Shown here: piece by piece, positions 9,461-17,632 of the stretch
Layout of the letters: the number at the start of each line of letters is the position of its first letter
Position numbering within the stretch: position 1 is the stretch's first letter
DNA from: Phycisphaerales bacterium
GTDB taxonomy: Bacteria > Planctomycetota > Phycisphaerae > Phycisphaerales > SM1A02
DNA: 64,000 bases
Assembly (NCBI GenBank): GCA_009691725.1
Contig: SIAP01000005.1
Location: 43,100-107,099, forward strand
Reading direction: 5' to 3'
Translations under genes and position numbers: made by a program
Notes under the pieces: model-generated
Seen by the model: the letters and a program-made list of their open reading frames with translations, nothing else
Database searches by the model: none
What the model was told of the DNA's origin: nothing

Positions 9461-9970
9461 TCAATTCGCGGGCCAATGGCCAGCGTAATGTCGTTGAATA
9501 ACCCGACGGAGTGTTTCCAACATGGACTCCAGCGGGACGGGACGCTCATGAACTGAAAATGCGCCTTCGCGCAGGGCTTCGACGAGTCCGCGTGCGGACT
9601 CACGCGCCGAGATCTGCGGCGGTCGAACGACCACCATCGGCGGAACGGGGGTCAACGCACGCAAGAGTTGCAAGACGCGAGATCCGAGTGCTTCAACATG
9701 CCTCTGTGCGATCGCAGAATCGTCGGCAGGGGTTGAAAGATCGACCACAGCGATATGAATGCGTTCGTGGACGATAATGTTTCGCGCCTCGGTTGCTGTC
9801 CGACTCCGAATGCAGCGCACTCCCAAAGGCTGAAGCAGTGGAGGGAGAAGGTCTGCGTACGAGTCATTGCGCCATTCTCCATGGGCCAAAAGCAGGTTCA
9901 ATCGTTCTCGTCGACCAGCTTCGAATGCACCTGCGGATGCCTTTGGGCAGCCGCCGAGGTCACTCTCCAT
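9461..9970 (-). CDS. Degenerate response-regulator receiver-like protein
   Basis: About 169 residues with a CheY-like alternation: LNLLLAHGE (strand 1), IHIAVVDLSTP with a candidate phospho-acceptor Asp, PMVVVRPP (strand 4) and FSVHERPVPLESMLETL (strand 5 and helix 5). The acidic pair expected after strand 1, the Thr/Ser after strand 4 and the invariant Lys (here Arg in ERPV) are not conserved. It is therefore probably a pseudo-receiver working without phosphorylation. No output domain is visible. In-frame starts exist at 10036 (TTG), 10000 and 9970 (ATG), none with a ribosome binding site; 9970 leaves a 20-residue lead before the first strand. It lies just upstream of groES on the same strand and divergent from asnS. 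Any link to heat shock would be speculative. Confidence 0.6.
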   Translation of the reverse strand: MESDLGGCPKASAGAFEAGRRERLNLLLAHGEWRNDSYADLLPPLLQPLGVRCIRSRTATEARNIIVHERIHIAVVDLSTPADDSAIAQRHVEALGSRVLQLLRALTPVPPMVVVRPPQISARESARGLVEALREGAFSVHERPVPLESMLETLRRVIQRHYAGHWPAN

Positions 9971-10149
9971 GGCGAAATGTCGGCGAATTGCGGGAAACAT
10001 GGCGGGTTGAAGAGCAAACCGTATGCCATGCCCCAAGAGTGCAGGGCGGGTGACCCCCCCACCTCACCGAATGACCAGTGGATGCAAGCGATGAATTCTG
10101 CCAAATTGGCGGGAGTCCGCGCAATGCCCTTACCCACTAACTTTGAGGG

Positions 10150-11562
10150 ATGATCGATGTTTCAGTCGCCGCACTCTTCCGTGATCCCCAGTCGTACATC
10201 GGCAGACCCGTCCGATTGAAGGGTTGGGTGCGTACGCGCCGCGACTCCAAGGCAGGCATTTCTTTCATCCAATTGAGTGATGGATCCTGCTTTGACTCTG
10301 CGCAAGTCGTGGTGGCGAGCACTGTGGTGAACTACGCCAGCGAAGTCCAAAAACTCACGGCCAGTTGCGCCGTGATCGCCGAAGGAGAGATTGTCGAAAG
10401 CCAAGGCAAGGGGCAATCGGTCGAGATGCAGGCGTCGCGCATCGAAGTTGTCGGATGGGTTGAAGACCCCGACACCTATCCCATCCAGCCAAAACCACAT
10501 TCCTTCGAGTACCTGCGTGAAGTCGCACACTTGCGTCCGCGCACCAACACCTTTGGCGCACTCGGTCGCGTTCGACATTGTCTGGCGATGGCGGTCCATC
10601 GCTTCTTCAGCGACCAGGGGTTCTGTTGGATCCACACGCCGATCATCACGGGCAGTGATTGCGAGGGGGCGGGACATATGTTTCGTGTGTCAACACTTGA
10701 CCTTGCCAACATTCCAAAAACCTCGGATGGAAAGGTCGACTTCACCCAAGACTTCTTTGGCAAAGAAACGCATCTCACAGTGTCGGGGCAACTGAATGTC
10801 GAGACATGGTGCGCGGCGTTAAGCAAGGTCTACACCTTTGGACCAACATTCCGCGCGGAGAACTCGAACACCAGTCGCCACCTGAGCGAGTTCTGGATGA
10901 TCGAACCAGAGATTGCCTTCGCAAGTTTGACCGAAGACGCACAACTTGCGGAAGACCTGCTGAAGTTCATGTTCAAGGCGCTCCTGAATGAGCGCCCAGA
11001 CGACATGAAGTTCTTTGCGGATCGCATCGACAAGGAGTGTGTCACGCGACTGGAAAAGTTGGTTGAGGCTCCATTTGAGCGGATGGATTACACCGACGGC
11101 ATCAAGCATCTCGAAGCGGCGATCGCCAAGGGTCAGAAGTTTGAGTATCCCGTGTCATGGGGGACGGATCTGCAAAGCGAACATGAGCGATATCTCACGG
11201 AACAGTTGGTCGGGCGACCGGTCATCCTGATGAACTATCCCAAGGACATCAAGGCGTTCTATATGCGGATGAATGATGATGGCAAGACCGTTGCTGCGAT
11301 GGACATTCTCGCGCCGGGCATCGGCGAAATCGTCGGCGGCAGTCAACGCGAGGAACGACTCGACATGCTCGACGCGCGGATCGACGAAATGAAACTGGAT
11401 CGCGCCGCCTACTGGTGGTATCGAGATCTTCGCAAGTACGGGACGGTTCCCCACGCGGGCTTTGGCCTTGGCTTCGAGCGAACGATCTTGTATGCAACGG
11501 GCATGACGAATGTGCGCGATGTCATCCCATTTGCGCGCACTCCAAAGACCTGCGATTTCTAG
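10150..11562 (+). CDS. asnS: Asparaginyl-tRNA synthetase
   Basis: A 470-residue class IIb synthetase charging tRNA-Asn. The N-terminal OB-fold anticodon-binding domain (roughly 1-110) begins [18 protein letters not shown]. The catalytic core follows: [13 protein letters not shown], motif 2 [20 protein letters not shown] near 235-255, and motif 3 [16 protein letters not shown] near 440, ending [12 protein letters not shown]. AsnRS rather than AspRS is supported by FWMIEPE and by the terminal FPRTP-like sequence. GAGGG abuts the ATG, closer than ideal, but no better start exists. An AsnRS gene argues for direct Asn-tRNA charging, although the amidotransferase route cannot be excluded from this window. 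It converges with the pseudopilin pair; only 14 bp separate the stops. Confidence 0.95.
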   Translation: MIDVSVAALFRDPQSYIGRPVRLKGWVRTRRDSKAGISFIQLSDGSCFDSAQVVVASTVVNYASEVQKLTASCAVIAEGEIVESQGKGQSVEMQASRIEVVGWVEDPDTYPIQPKPHSFEYLREVAHLRPRTNTFGALGRVRHCLAMAVHRFFSDQGFCWIHTPIITGSDCEGAGHMFRVSTLDLANIPKTSDGKVDFTQDFFGKETHLTVSGQLNVETWCAALSKVYTFGPTFRAENSNTSRHLSEFWMIEPEIAFASLTEDAQLAEDLLKFMFKALLNERPDDMKFFADRIDKECVTRLEKLVEAPFERMDYTDGIKHLEAAIAKGQKFEYPVSWGTDLQSEHERYLTEQLVGRPVILMNYPKDIKAFYMRMNDDGKTVAAMDILAPGIGEIVGGSQREERLDMLDARIDEMKLDRAAYWWYRDLRKYGTVPHAGFGLGFERTILYATGMTNVRDVIPFARTPKTCDF

Positions 11563-11576
11563 TCGGCGCGGCGACG

Positions 11577-12620
11577 CTATTGCTGATACCGCGGCACCAT
11601 GGGAGGAAAGACTCCGGGCAACAGCCTGTCACGAAAGTGCATCCAGTCTCGGCGCCACGGACCCTGTGCGAGATTGTCCGCAGGCTGAGGGAAGAAGGGA
11701 CCCCATCCGCCCCCAGGCGGACCCTCAACCAATGACACAAGATTTGAATTCTGCAAAGCGTAGGTCTCGGTCGAACCATCCACATAGCTATACGTGATGT
11801 GCTTTGGCTCCCAGAATGCTGGAGTGTCGATCCATCCATCCCATCCTGCAGTGGTTCCCCACGCCGCCGGATTCACCGCCCCCGCAGGTGCGGGCGTTCC
11901 GATTGGCGGGCGCGGATCGAGCATCCATCCCTGCTCGTTGTAGTTCAGCCCGCTCGTCCCGTCGGACTCGACAATCGACATCAGCGTTTGGGATGGCACT
12001 CGAATGTGTTTGGCATGAGTGGTGATCCATTCACGAGGCGTGATCCCCTGGCTGCAAAACCAAGTCTGCCACGATGTGCCGAAGTTGATCAGGTCAGCGG
12101 GAGTTGTCACGCCCACGAACGCGCTGAGCGCGTAACTCCGAATTCGCTGCGATGGATCAAGCGGAGATCGATAGAGCGCGAACGATCCCATGTACGGATA
12201 GAGCCTTCCTCCAGAGAGCGCCTTGGCGAGTGGGTTCGTACCGTTGAGGTTGAATTCAAATTCGGTTCCACCCACGAGACCTGCCCCATACGACGCAGTC
12301 CACGAGTGATAGGACGCATTGGTTGTGTTTCCCTTGTTGATCGTGATCGGGAATGAACCACATGCGTTTGTGTAGGTCGTGGACAGGGTGCCCGGCAGTG
12401 CTGTGCGCGGGCTCACATATGCGCCACCGTTGTCTGCGGCGTATGCGGCTTGCGCAAGCGAGATCTGCCGCTGATTCGACAGGCAGGATGTCACGCGCGA
12501 GAGTGTGCGAGCCTTCTGAAATCCCACCAGCACAAGTGCGAGCAAGAATCCGATGATCGCCACGACGATCAGGAGTTCCGTAACCGTGAACGCGCGGATG
12601 GAAAGCGCGTGGTGCTTCAC
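11577..12620 (-). CDS. Pseudopilin-like protein, tandem paralogue 2
   Basis: 347 residues. After a short basic leader the prepilin signal reads RAFTVTELLIVVAIIGFLL, with the conserved Glu and a long hydrophobic helix; the soluble part is rich in Gly, Tyr and Trp. It is a clear paralogue of the gene just upstream. Shared blocks include CLSNQRQISLAQ.(A/S)YA.DNGGAY, the YR(S)PLDP segment followed by R(S)Y.LS.FVG, TPREWITTH, and the ending RRDWMHFRDRLLPGV. The start is GTG at 12620, inside a GTGA overlap with the upstream stop, so translation is probably coupled. A pilin-like surface or secretion role is likely, but the substrate or assembly is unknown. The YSYVDGSTE segment resembles the DGH/DGS end motif of planctomycete pseudopilins. 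Confidence 0.82.
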   Translation of the reverse strand: MKHHALSIRAFTVTELLIVVAIIGFLLALVLVGFQKARTLSRVTSCLSNQRQISLAQAAYAADNGGAYVSPRTALPGTLSTTYTNACGSFPITINKGNTTNASYHSWTASYGAGLVGGTEFEFNLNGTNPLAKALSGGRLYPYMGSFALYRSPLDPSQRIRSYALSAFVGVTTPADLINFGTSWQTWFCSQGITPREWITTHAKHIRVPSQTLMSIVESDGTSGLNYNEQGWMLDPRPPIGTPAPAGAVNPAAWGTTAGWDGWIDTPAFWEPKHITYSYVDGSTETYALQNSNLVSLVEGPPGGGWGPFFPQPADNLAQGPWRRDWMHFRDRLLPGVFPPMVPRYQQ

Positions 12621-13630
12621 TGTTGGTAACGAGGAACCATGGCAGGGATCACACCGGGCAAGAGCCGATCACGAAAATGCATCCAGTCTCGACGCCATGG
12701 ACCCTCCGCAAGGCTGTCGGCAGGTTGCGCATACCGATGTCCCAGACCAACTCCCGGCGGTCCTTGGATCGCAGTGATGACACTCTTGTTCTGCATGGAG
12801 TACGACTCGGTCGAGCCATCAACATGGCTGTATGTGACATTCGTCTTTTCCCAGAACGCAGGCCAGTCGATCCAGCCCTCCCATCCTGCGGAATTTGCCC
12901 ATGCACCGGGATTGGGGGCGTCGACTGGGGGGAGTGATCCCAGCGGCGGACGGGGATCAATCACCCAACCTTGATTGTTGAAATTGAATCCATCGTTGTC
13001 GTCCTCGACAATCGACATGATCGTCATTTCAGGATGCAAGTGGTGCTGAACATGGGTAGTGATCCACTCGCGCGGAGTGACCTCCTGTGCGAAAAACCAA
13101 TCATCCCACTTCGTAGCCCACTCCTGCGAATCCTCCGGAACCGTTCCGCCAACAAATCCACTCAATGAATAACTGCGAAGGCGAGACGTTGGATCGAGCG
13201 GTGATCGGTATGCAGAGGGCGAACCCACATAGGGATAGAGACGACCCTTGGTCAGCGCACCTTCAAGTTCGGCAGTTCCAAGCATGTTTGCTCCGTACGA
13301 CGCCGTCCATGCGTGGTATGAGTCCTGCGCGGTGTTCCCCTTGTTGATCAGAATGGGGTACGAGCCACCCCCAAACGGAGTGAGTGTGTAACTGAAACTC
13401 GCGTCAACGCTGGTTCGATTGCTCGCGTACGCACCACCGTTGTCGGATGCGTAGGAGGTTTGCGCAAGCGAGATTTGCCTTTGGTTGGAAAGGCACGACG
13501 CGGTGCGCGCCATGAGCCTCGCCTTCTGAAATCCCACCAGCACGAGCGCGAGCAAGAATCCAATGATCGCCACGACGATCAGCAGTTCCGTGACCGTAAA
13601 AGCGCGCGTGCCAACTGGAGTTCGTGTCAT
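12617..13630 (-). CDS. Pseudopilin-like protein, tandem paralogue 1
   Basis: 337 residues and the first of two tandem paralogues. The leader MTRTPVGT is followed by RAFTVTELLIVVAIIGFLL, a prepilin peptidase site plus transmembrane helix that is identical to the next gene's for about 20 residues. The soluble domain carries the same YRSPLDPTSRLRSYSLSGFV and TPREWITTHVQHH blocks and the same C-terminal RDWMHFRDRLLPGVIPAM. The strong helix identity next to diverging middle parts suggests duplication followed by divergence. It is divergent from the lipoprotein gene, and a 22-bp perfect palindrome lies in the 131-bp space between them. Its own function is unknown. Confidence 0.82.
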   Translation of the reverse strand: MTRTPVGTRAFTVTELLIVVAIIGFLLALVLVGFQKARLMARTASCLSNQRQISLAQTSYASDNGGAYASNRTSVDASFSYTLTPFGGGSYPILINKGNTAQDSYHAWTASYGANMLGTAELEGALTKGRLYPYVGSPSAYRSPLDPTSRLRSYSLSGFVGGTVPEDSQEWATKWDDWFFAQEVTPREWITTHVQHHLHPEMTIMSIVEDDNDGFNFNNQGWVIDPRPPLGSLPPVDAPNPGAWANSAGWEGWIDWPAFWEKTNVTYSHVDGSTESYSMQNKSVITAIQGPPGVGLGHRYAQPADSLAEGPWRRDWMHFRDRLLPGVIPAMVPRYQQ

Positions 13631-13719
13631 CTCGAGAGAAGCCTATCCGCGCGACCGATCGCCGCGACATCATTTGATACGCAATCTCCACGCAGCGGGA
13701 CGCCGCCAAAATGCCGATT

Positions 13720-13741
13720 TCTTGTGGGGATCCCCACAAGA
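13720..13741. promoter_or_regulatory. Perfect 22-bp palindrome in a divergent intergenic region
   Basis: The core CTTGTGGGGATCCCCACAAG, flanked by a matching T and A, is a gapless palindrome about 20 nt before the lipoprotein ATG and about 90 nt before the pseudopilin start. With no loop it suits a dimeric DNA-binding protein better than an RNA hairpin. The regulator is unknown. Confidence 0.45.
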
Positions 13742-13761
13742 TTGCGCAGTATCCTTCGGGC

Positions 13762-14427
13762 ATGAGAGACTTGATTTCAATCGCACTGACTGCGGTTTGT
13801 TTACTCGGTTGTGGTGATGATGCAACGCCGCCAACTCTGCCGGCGACTCCCACGGCGACTCCGAGCGCGAAGGAGGCTCCTGCCACAGCGACGCCTGAAA
13901 AACCAGCGAAATCTTTGACCACGCGTGCTCTGCCGGTCGCCCCCGCCGTTCAAGCGCCATCTGCCGCTGCGACCGACCCAACGCCTCCTGCTGCGGGTGT
14001 GGAGAGCGGATCTGTTCCTGTGGCGATCGCGCCGCCGCCACCAAAGACACCAACGCGCAAGGGTTCTGGGTCATCTGCGGACTCGCAGTCGTCCCCACCG
14101 ATTCCCGAGACCGCACTCGCAGATGTTCCGCCAGAGTTGCACAAGTACGCGATCTTGGCTGCGACGCAAAGGTTCCAGGAGTTCACCAAACTTGCGGCAG
14201 AGCGCCACACGCTGCAGTTACGCGCATCACAAATTCGATTGGAGATGCGAGGGGTCGTCGCCACCGCAGCGCAAGAACAGGAACTTGCCTCGGTGCAGTC
14301 GCAGGTTGGAAGAGTCGGCGATCGAATGGACTCGTATGTGATGAGTCAGAAATGGAGCCAAGATGAACTCGTCACCATGGACTTCATCATTTCGGAACAG
14401 ATGCGGCTTCGTCCGCCACCGGGTTGA
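13762..14427 (+). CDS. Putative lipoprotein with Pro/Ala/Thr-rich linker
   Basis: 221 residues. The first 16 form a lipoprotein signal: MRDLISIALTAVCLLGC has a hydrophobic core and an LLGC lipobox, so the mature protein should start at Cys and be membrane-anchored. Residues about 20-120 are low-complexity Ala/Pro/Thr/Ser, probably an extended linker. The C-terminal 100 residues are charged and helical, with a heptad-like stretch (FQEFTKLAAERHTLQLRASQ) suggesting a coiled coil. I do not recognise the family. An earlier in-frame ATG at 13711 lies before the palindrome and would destroy the signal peptide. It is followed on the same strand by a small membrane protein and the metal ATPase, but no functional link is shown. 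Confidence 0.7.
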   Translation: MRDLISIALTAVCLLGCGDDATPPTLPATPTATPSAKEAPATATPEKPAKSLTTRALPVAPAVQAPSAAATDPTPPAAGVESGSVPVAIAPPPPKTPTRKGSGSSADSQSSPPIPETALADVPPELHKYAILAATQRFQEFTKLAAERHTLQLRASQIRLEMRGVVATAAQEQELASVQSQVGRVGDRMDSYVMSQKWSQDELVTMDFIISEQMRLRPPPG

Positions 14428-14450
14428 GCGCTCGGTTGAGAGAGAACGCC

Positions 14451-14684
14451 ATGCCACTTCAATGCAATCTTGATCGCAAAGGAAAACTGGTTCGGCTGGT
14501 TGCTGGGTCCATCATCGCGGAGGAAGGATTACTGCTGATCTATCTGCGATTCGTTGATGTGATCGACGGCGATTGGCCTTGGCTTGTCGGCGGATTCGCA
14601 TTCATTTTCGGCACATTCTTGTTGATCGAGGGCGCCATCGGCGGGGGCGTGATCCGTGCGCTTGGGGTGAACACCCCCAACTGA
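14451..14684 (+). CDS. Small DUF2892-like inner-membrane protein
   Basis: A 77-residue protein with a Cys near the N-terminus (MPLQCNLDRKGKLVRLVAG) and two hydrophobic segments, about 20-38 and 46-66. This resembles the DUF2892/YgaP-type membrane hairpin (NxDRxxRxxxGxxL). I chose ATG 14451, after GAGAG, rather than the upstream TTG. It precedes the P-type ATPase by 30 bp on the same strand. DUF2892 modules are often found beside rhodanese or metal-stress genes, but here the role is not established. Confidence 0.6.
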   Translation: MPLQCNLDRKGKLVRLVAGSIIAEEGLLLIYLRFVDVIDGDWPWLVGGFAFIFGTFLLIEGAIGGGVIRALGVNTPN

Positions 14685-14714
14685 GGCATCGGTGCCTTTC
14701 GCAGCGTCGTCCCG

Positions 14715-16643
14715 ATGTCGTGCAACCACACTCACTCGAAGTCGCCGGCGTGCGTGACGCACTCGATCTGGAATTCTGATCTGCTTTCGGCGGTGGCGTG
14801 CGGCGCGTTGTTGGTCGCTGCCCTCATCGCACCACGATGTGGCGCAAGTGCATCGAGTGTGCTGGCGATTCTGTTGGCCTCCTGTGTTGCGGGCGGTTGG
14901 CATGTGACGATCCGATCGCTCGAGCAGTTGGGGCGGTTTCACTTCGATGTCGATCTGTTGATGCTGGTTGCCGCGATCGGCGCGGGCTTCATCGGCCGGT
15001 TCGAGGAGTCCGCCATCCTGTTGCTGCTGTTTTCTCTCGGCCACGGACTGGAGGGACTCGCAACGAATCGCGCGCGCAACGCCATTCGCACACTCGGCAC
15101 GCTCACGCCGAAAGTTGCGCGCGTGGTGCGTGATGGTCGCGAACTCGAAGTCCCAGTCGAGGATCTCGCGGTCGGTGATCTGGTGCGCGTGATGGCTGGC
15201 GAACGCATCGCCGTGGATGGCGAGATCCGCGAAGGAGTGAGCGCCGTCGATCAAAGCCCCATCACTGGGGAGAGTGTGCCTGTTGTGAAAGAGATCGGCG
15301 CCGATGTCTTTGCGGGAACGGTGAATGGCGACGGGCTGCTGCTGGTGGCGACCACGAAACTCGCGTCGCAGACCACGATGGCTCGGATGGTGACATTGGT
15401 GGAAGAGAGCCATGCAAACAAGGGTCGCACACAGCGTCTCACCGAGCGGTTTACGCGCATCTACACGCCCATTGTGCTCGTGAGCGTGCCGGCGATCATC
15501 GTGGTGTTGGTGTCGTTTTTCGATATGAGTTTCTCAGACGCATTCTTGCGGGCAATGGCTGTGCTGGTTGGTGCGTCGCCCTGTGCGCTGGTGATCTCGA
15601 CCCCAAGCGCAGTGCTTGCGGGAGTCGCGCAGGCGGCGCGCAGCGGAGTCCTGATCAAGGGAGGGATGCACTTGGAGAGTCTTGGCATCGTGCGAGCGAT
15701 CGCATTTGACAAGACTGGCACGGTCACACTTGGACGACCAGATGTCACCGATGTGGTCGCCGCAGAGGGATTCAACGAGCGCGATGTGATCGCCATCGCG
15801 CTCGCGCTCGATCAGTTCTCGTCGCATCCACTCGCGCAGGCGGTCGTGCGCAAAGCGCGACGCGACGGTGTGGTCGCGCGGGAGATCGCGGAAGTCCGCG
15901 CACTTCCCGGGCGCGGAGTGGAAGGAATGATCGACGGGAAGCTGGCTCTGGTCGCGGGTCCGAGATCATTCGTTGGCAGCGGCGGCGTCGTGATTCCACC
16001 GGTCATGCGATCACATATCGAACACCTTCAGAATCAAGCGCGCACGGTCTCGGTCATCACGCACGGTGAGCACCTCGTTGGAGTCATCGCGATGGCGGAT
16101 CAAGTACGACCTCATATTGCGGCACTCTTCGTGCGATTGAAGTCGCTGGGGATCCGTCATCTGGTGATGCTGACTGGCGACAACGCCGCCGTTGCGACTG
16201 CTGTCGCCGCCCCGCTGGGAATCGATGAAGTGAAAGCTGGACTCCTTCCAGAGCAAAAGATCGAAGCCGTCCACGAGCTGATGAAGCGATGGGGCGTGGT
16301 CGCGATGGTTGGCGATGGAGTCAATGACGCGCCTGCGCTCGCTTCGGCAACCGTGGGAATTGCGATGGGAGCAACTGGCACGGATGTCGCACTCGAAGCG
16401 GCCGATATCGCGCTCATGGCGGATGATCTCTCGAAGTTGCCATTCGCGGTGGGGTTGAGCCGTCGCGCTCGCCGAACGATCACGCAGAATGTGGCGCTTT
16501 CGCTTGGAGTCGTTGGCGTCTTGATTCCGTGCGCGCTCTTTGGATTCGTTGAGCTGAACTGGGCTGTGGTGTTGCACGAGGGAAGCACAGTCGTGGTGGC
16601 GTTCAATGCCCTGCGACTGCTGCTGTATAAGGAGTCGGCATGA
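14715..16643 (+). CDS. P1B-4-type metal-transporting P-type ATPase
   Basis: A 642-residue ATPase that exports transition metals (the P1B-4 class handles Co2+, Zn2+ or Fe2+). The actuator motif TGES appears as SPITGESVPV near 180, the phosphorylation loop as FDKTGTVTLG near 335, the nucleotide-binding HP dipeptide in SSHPLAQAV, and the hinge GDGVNDAPAL near 535. The transmembrane metal site is SPC (GASPCALVIS) rather than CPC, and the penultimate helix has HEGSTVVVAFN. SPC plus HEG(G/S)T is the signature of subgroup P1B-4. There is no N-terminal heavy-metal-associated domain; instead a short SCNHTHSKSPAC stretch holds two Cys and two His that could bind metal. It overlaps the following peptidase by ATGA. 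Metal specificity is inferred from motifs only. Confidence 0.9.
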   Translation: MSCNHTHSKSPACVTHSIWNSDLLSAVACGALLVAALIAPRCGASASSVLAILLASCVAGGWHVTIRSLEQLGRFHFDVDLLMLVAAIGAGFIGRFEESAILLLLFSLGHGLEGLATNRARNAIRTLGTLTPKVARVVRDGRELEVPVEDLAVGDLVRVMAGERIAVDGEIREGVSAVDQSPITGESVPVVKEIGADVFAGTVNGDGLLLVATTKLASQTTMARMVTLVEESHANKGRTQRLTERFTRIYTPIVLVSVPAIIVVLVSFFDMSFSDAFLRAMAVLVGASPCALVISTPSAVLAGVAQAARSGVLIKGGMHLESLGIVRAIAFDKTGTVTLGRPDVTDVVAAEGFNERDVIAIALALDQFSSHPLAQAVVRKARRDGVVAREIAEVRALPGRGVEGMIDGKLALVAGPRSFVGSGGVVIPPVMRSHIEHLQNQARTVSVITHGEHLVGVIAMADQVRPHIAALFVRLKSLGIRHLVMLTGDNAAVATAVAAPLGIDEVKAGLLPEQKIEAVHELMKRWGVVAMVGDGVNDAPALASATVGIAMGATGTDVALEAADIALMADDLSKLPFAVGLSRRARRTITQNVALSLGVVGVLIPCALFGFVELNWAVVLHEGSTVVVAFNALRLLLYKESA

Positions 16644-17569
16644 ACTCTTTTCTTTGCGTCGTTGCGCTGATGATGTGTGCCGGATTTCACGGCGATCCGC
16701 CAACGCCGCATGCCATCGTGCGCACCGTCATCACGCCCGATGCCGTTCGCGCGAATGTTGCGGAACTCTCGAGTGACGAGATGGGCGGGCGATTTTTTCG
16801 CAGTCCATTTGCAGAGAAGGCGGCGAAGTGGATCGAGGCGAAGTTTGATTCGATCGGGCTCACGCATGGCGCGACGAAAGAGTCGTATCGCCAAGCGATC
16901 GACACCAATGTTGAGAGCGGTCCAAACTTGATCGCAACGCTGCCGGGAAGCGGCGCTGGATTCATCGTGGTGAGTGCGCACTACGACCACCTTCGACCAA
17001 AGCGAAGTGGCGAAGACGTGATCCACAACGGCGCAGATGACAACGCGTCTGGGATTGCGGGCATGTTGGCGGTCGCACAGGCTATGAAGGCACTCGCTGC
17101 GCAGGGCGCGGGACCATCATGCACGATTGTGTTCATCGCATTCAACGGTGAAGAGGCGGGGTTGCTTGGATCACGAGCATTCGTGAAAGCACCCACTGTT
17201 CCGCTGCATGAGATTCGCGGCGTTTTCAATATGGACATGATCTCGCGTGGACCGCCTCGAGAAATTTGCATTGATGGCGGAGCGGTTGGAGAGCCAGTCA
17301 CTGCGGCGATCAAGAACGCCAATAAGGAGATCAAGTTGAAAATGCGGCTTGATGAGCATCCCGATTGGCTCGATCGCAGCGACCAGGGTCCATTCCTGAA
17401 GAAGCTTGTTCCCGCTGTGTTGTTTTCGGTGGAGGATCACGAGGACTATCACAAGGTGAGCGATGAAGTTGCAAAGATCGATGCATCGCTCGCTGCGGAA
17501 GTGTCGCAATTGGTTGCGATCGCCGTGGTGGAAATGTCGAAGACGCCATTCGTGGCGCGCACGCCGTAA
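16640..17569 (+). CDS. Secreted M28-family zinc aminopeptidase
   Basis: 309 residues with an N-terminal hydrophobic signal (MNSFLCVVALMMCAGFHG). The M28 two-zinc site is complete in order: HYD in VSAHYDHLRP (near 115), the bridging DD in GADDNASGIAGM, the catalytic EE in AFNGEEAGLLGSR, Asp in FNMDMISR and His in DHEDYHKVSD. This suggests a periplasmic or extracytoplasmic aminopeptidase. The start codon overlaps the ATPase stop as ATGA, so expression is probably coupled to the metal exporter. Why a peptidase should sit there is unclear. A 44-nt inverted-repeat element separates its stop from the convergent ABC operon. Confidence 0.88.
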   Translation: MNSFLCVVALMMCAGFHGDPPTPHAIVRTVITPDAVRANVAELSSDEMGGRFFRSPFAEKAAKWIEAKFDSIGLTHGATKESYRQAIDTNVESGPNLIATLPGSGAGFIVVSAHYDHLRPKRSGEDVIHNGADDNASGIAGMLAVAQAMKALAAQGAGPSCTIVFIAFNGEEAGLLGSRAFVKAPTVPLHEIRGVFNMDMISRGPPREICIDGGAVGEPVTAAIKNANKEIKLKMRLDEHPDWLDRSDQGPFLKKLVPAVLFSVEDHEDYHKVSDEVAKIDASLAAEVSQLVAIAVVEMSKTPFVARTP

Positions 17570-17579
17570 CCCGCCCGCT

Positions 17580-17623
17580 CTGCGGGCACAACACGCCCAT
17601 CCATGGGACTGATCTGCCCGCAG
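17580..17623. repeat. Dispersed 44-nt inverted-repeat element, copy B
   Basis: Same architecture and length as copy A at 7249-7292. CTGCGGG and CCCGCAG form the outer arms, shared AACACGCCCA follows the left arm, and an inner CCCAT/ATGGG hairpin is present. It fills the 63-bp space between two converging genes, so it could act as a bidirectional end signal although it lacks T-tracts. Confidence 0.7.
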
Positions 17624-17632
17624 TCGAGGGGG

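Noticed and set aside
9436..9464. TTGAGA-N17-TATTTA on the minus strand upstream of groES.
   Set aside because: The spacing is ideal, but the predicted transcription start would fall on the AAAGG ribosome binding site, leaving no leader. It may be chance.
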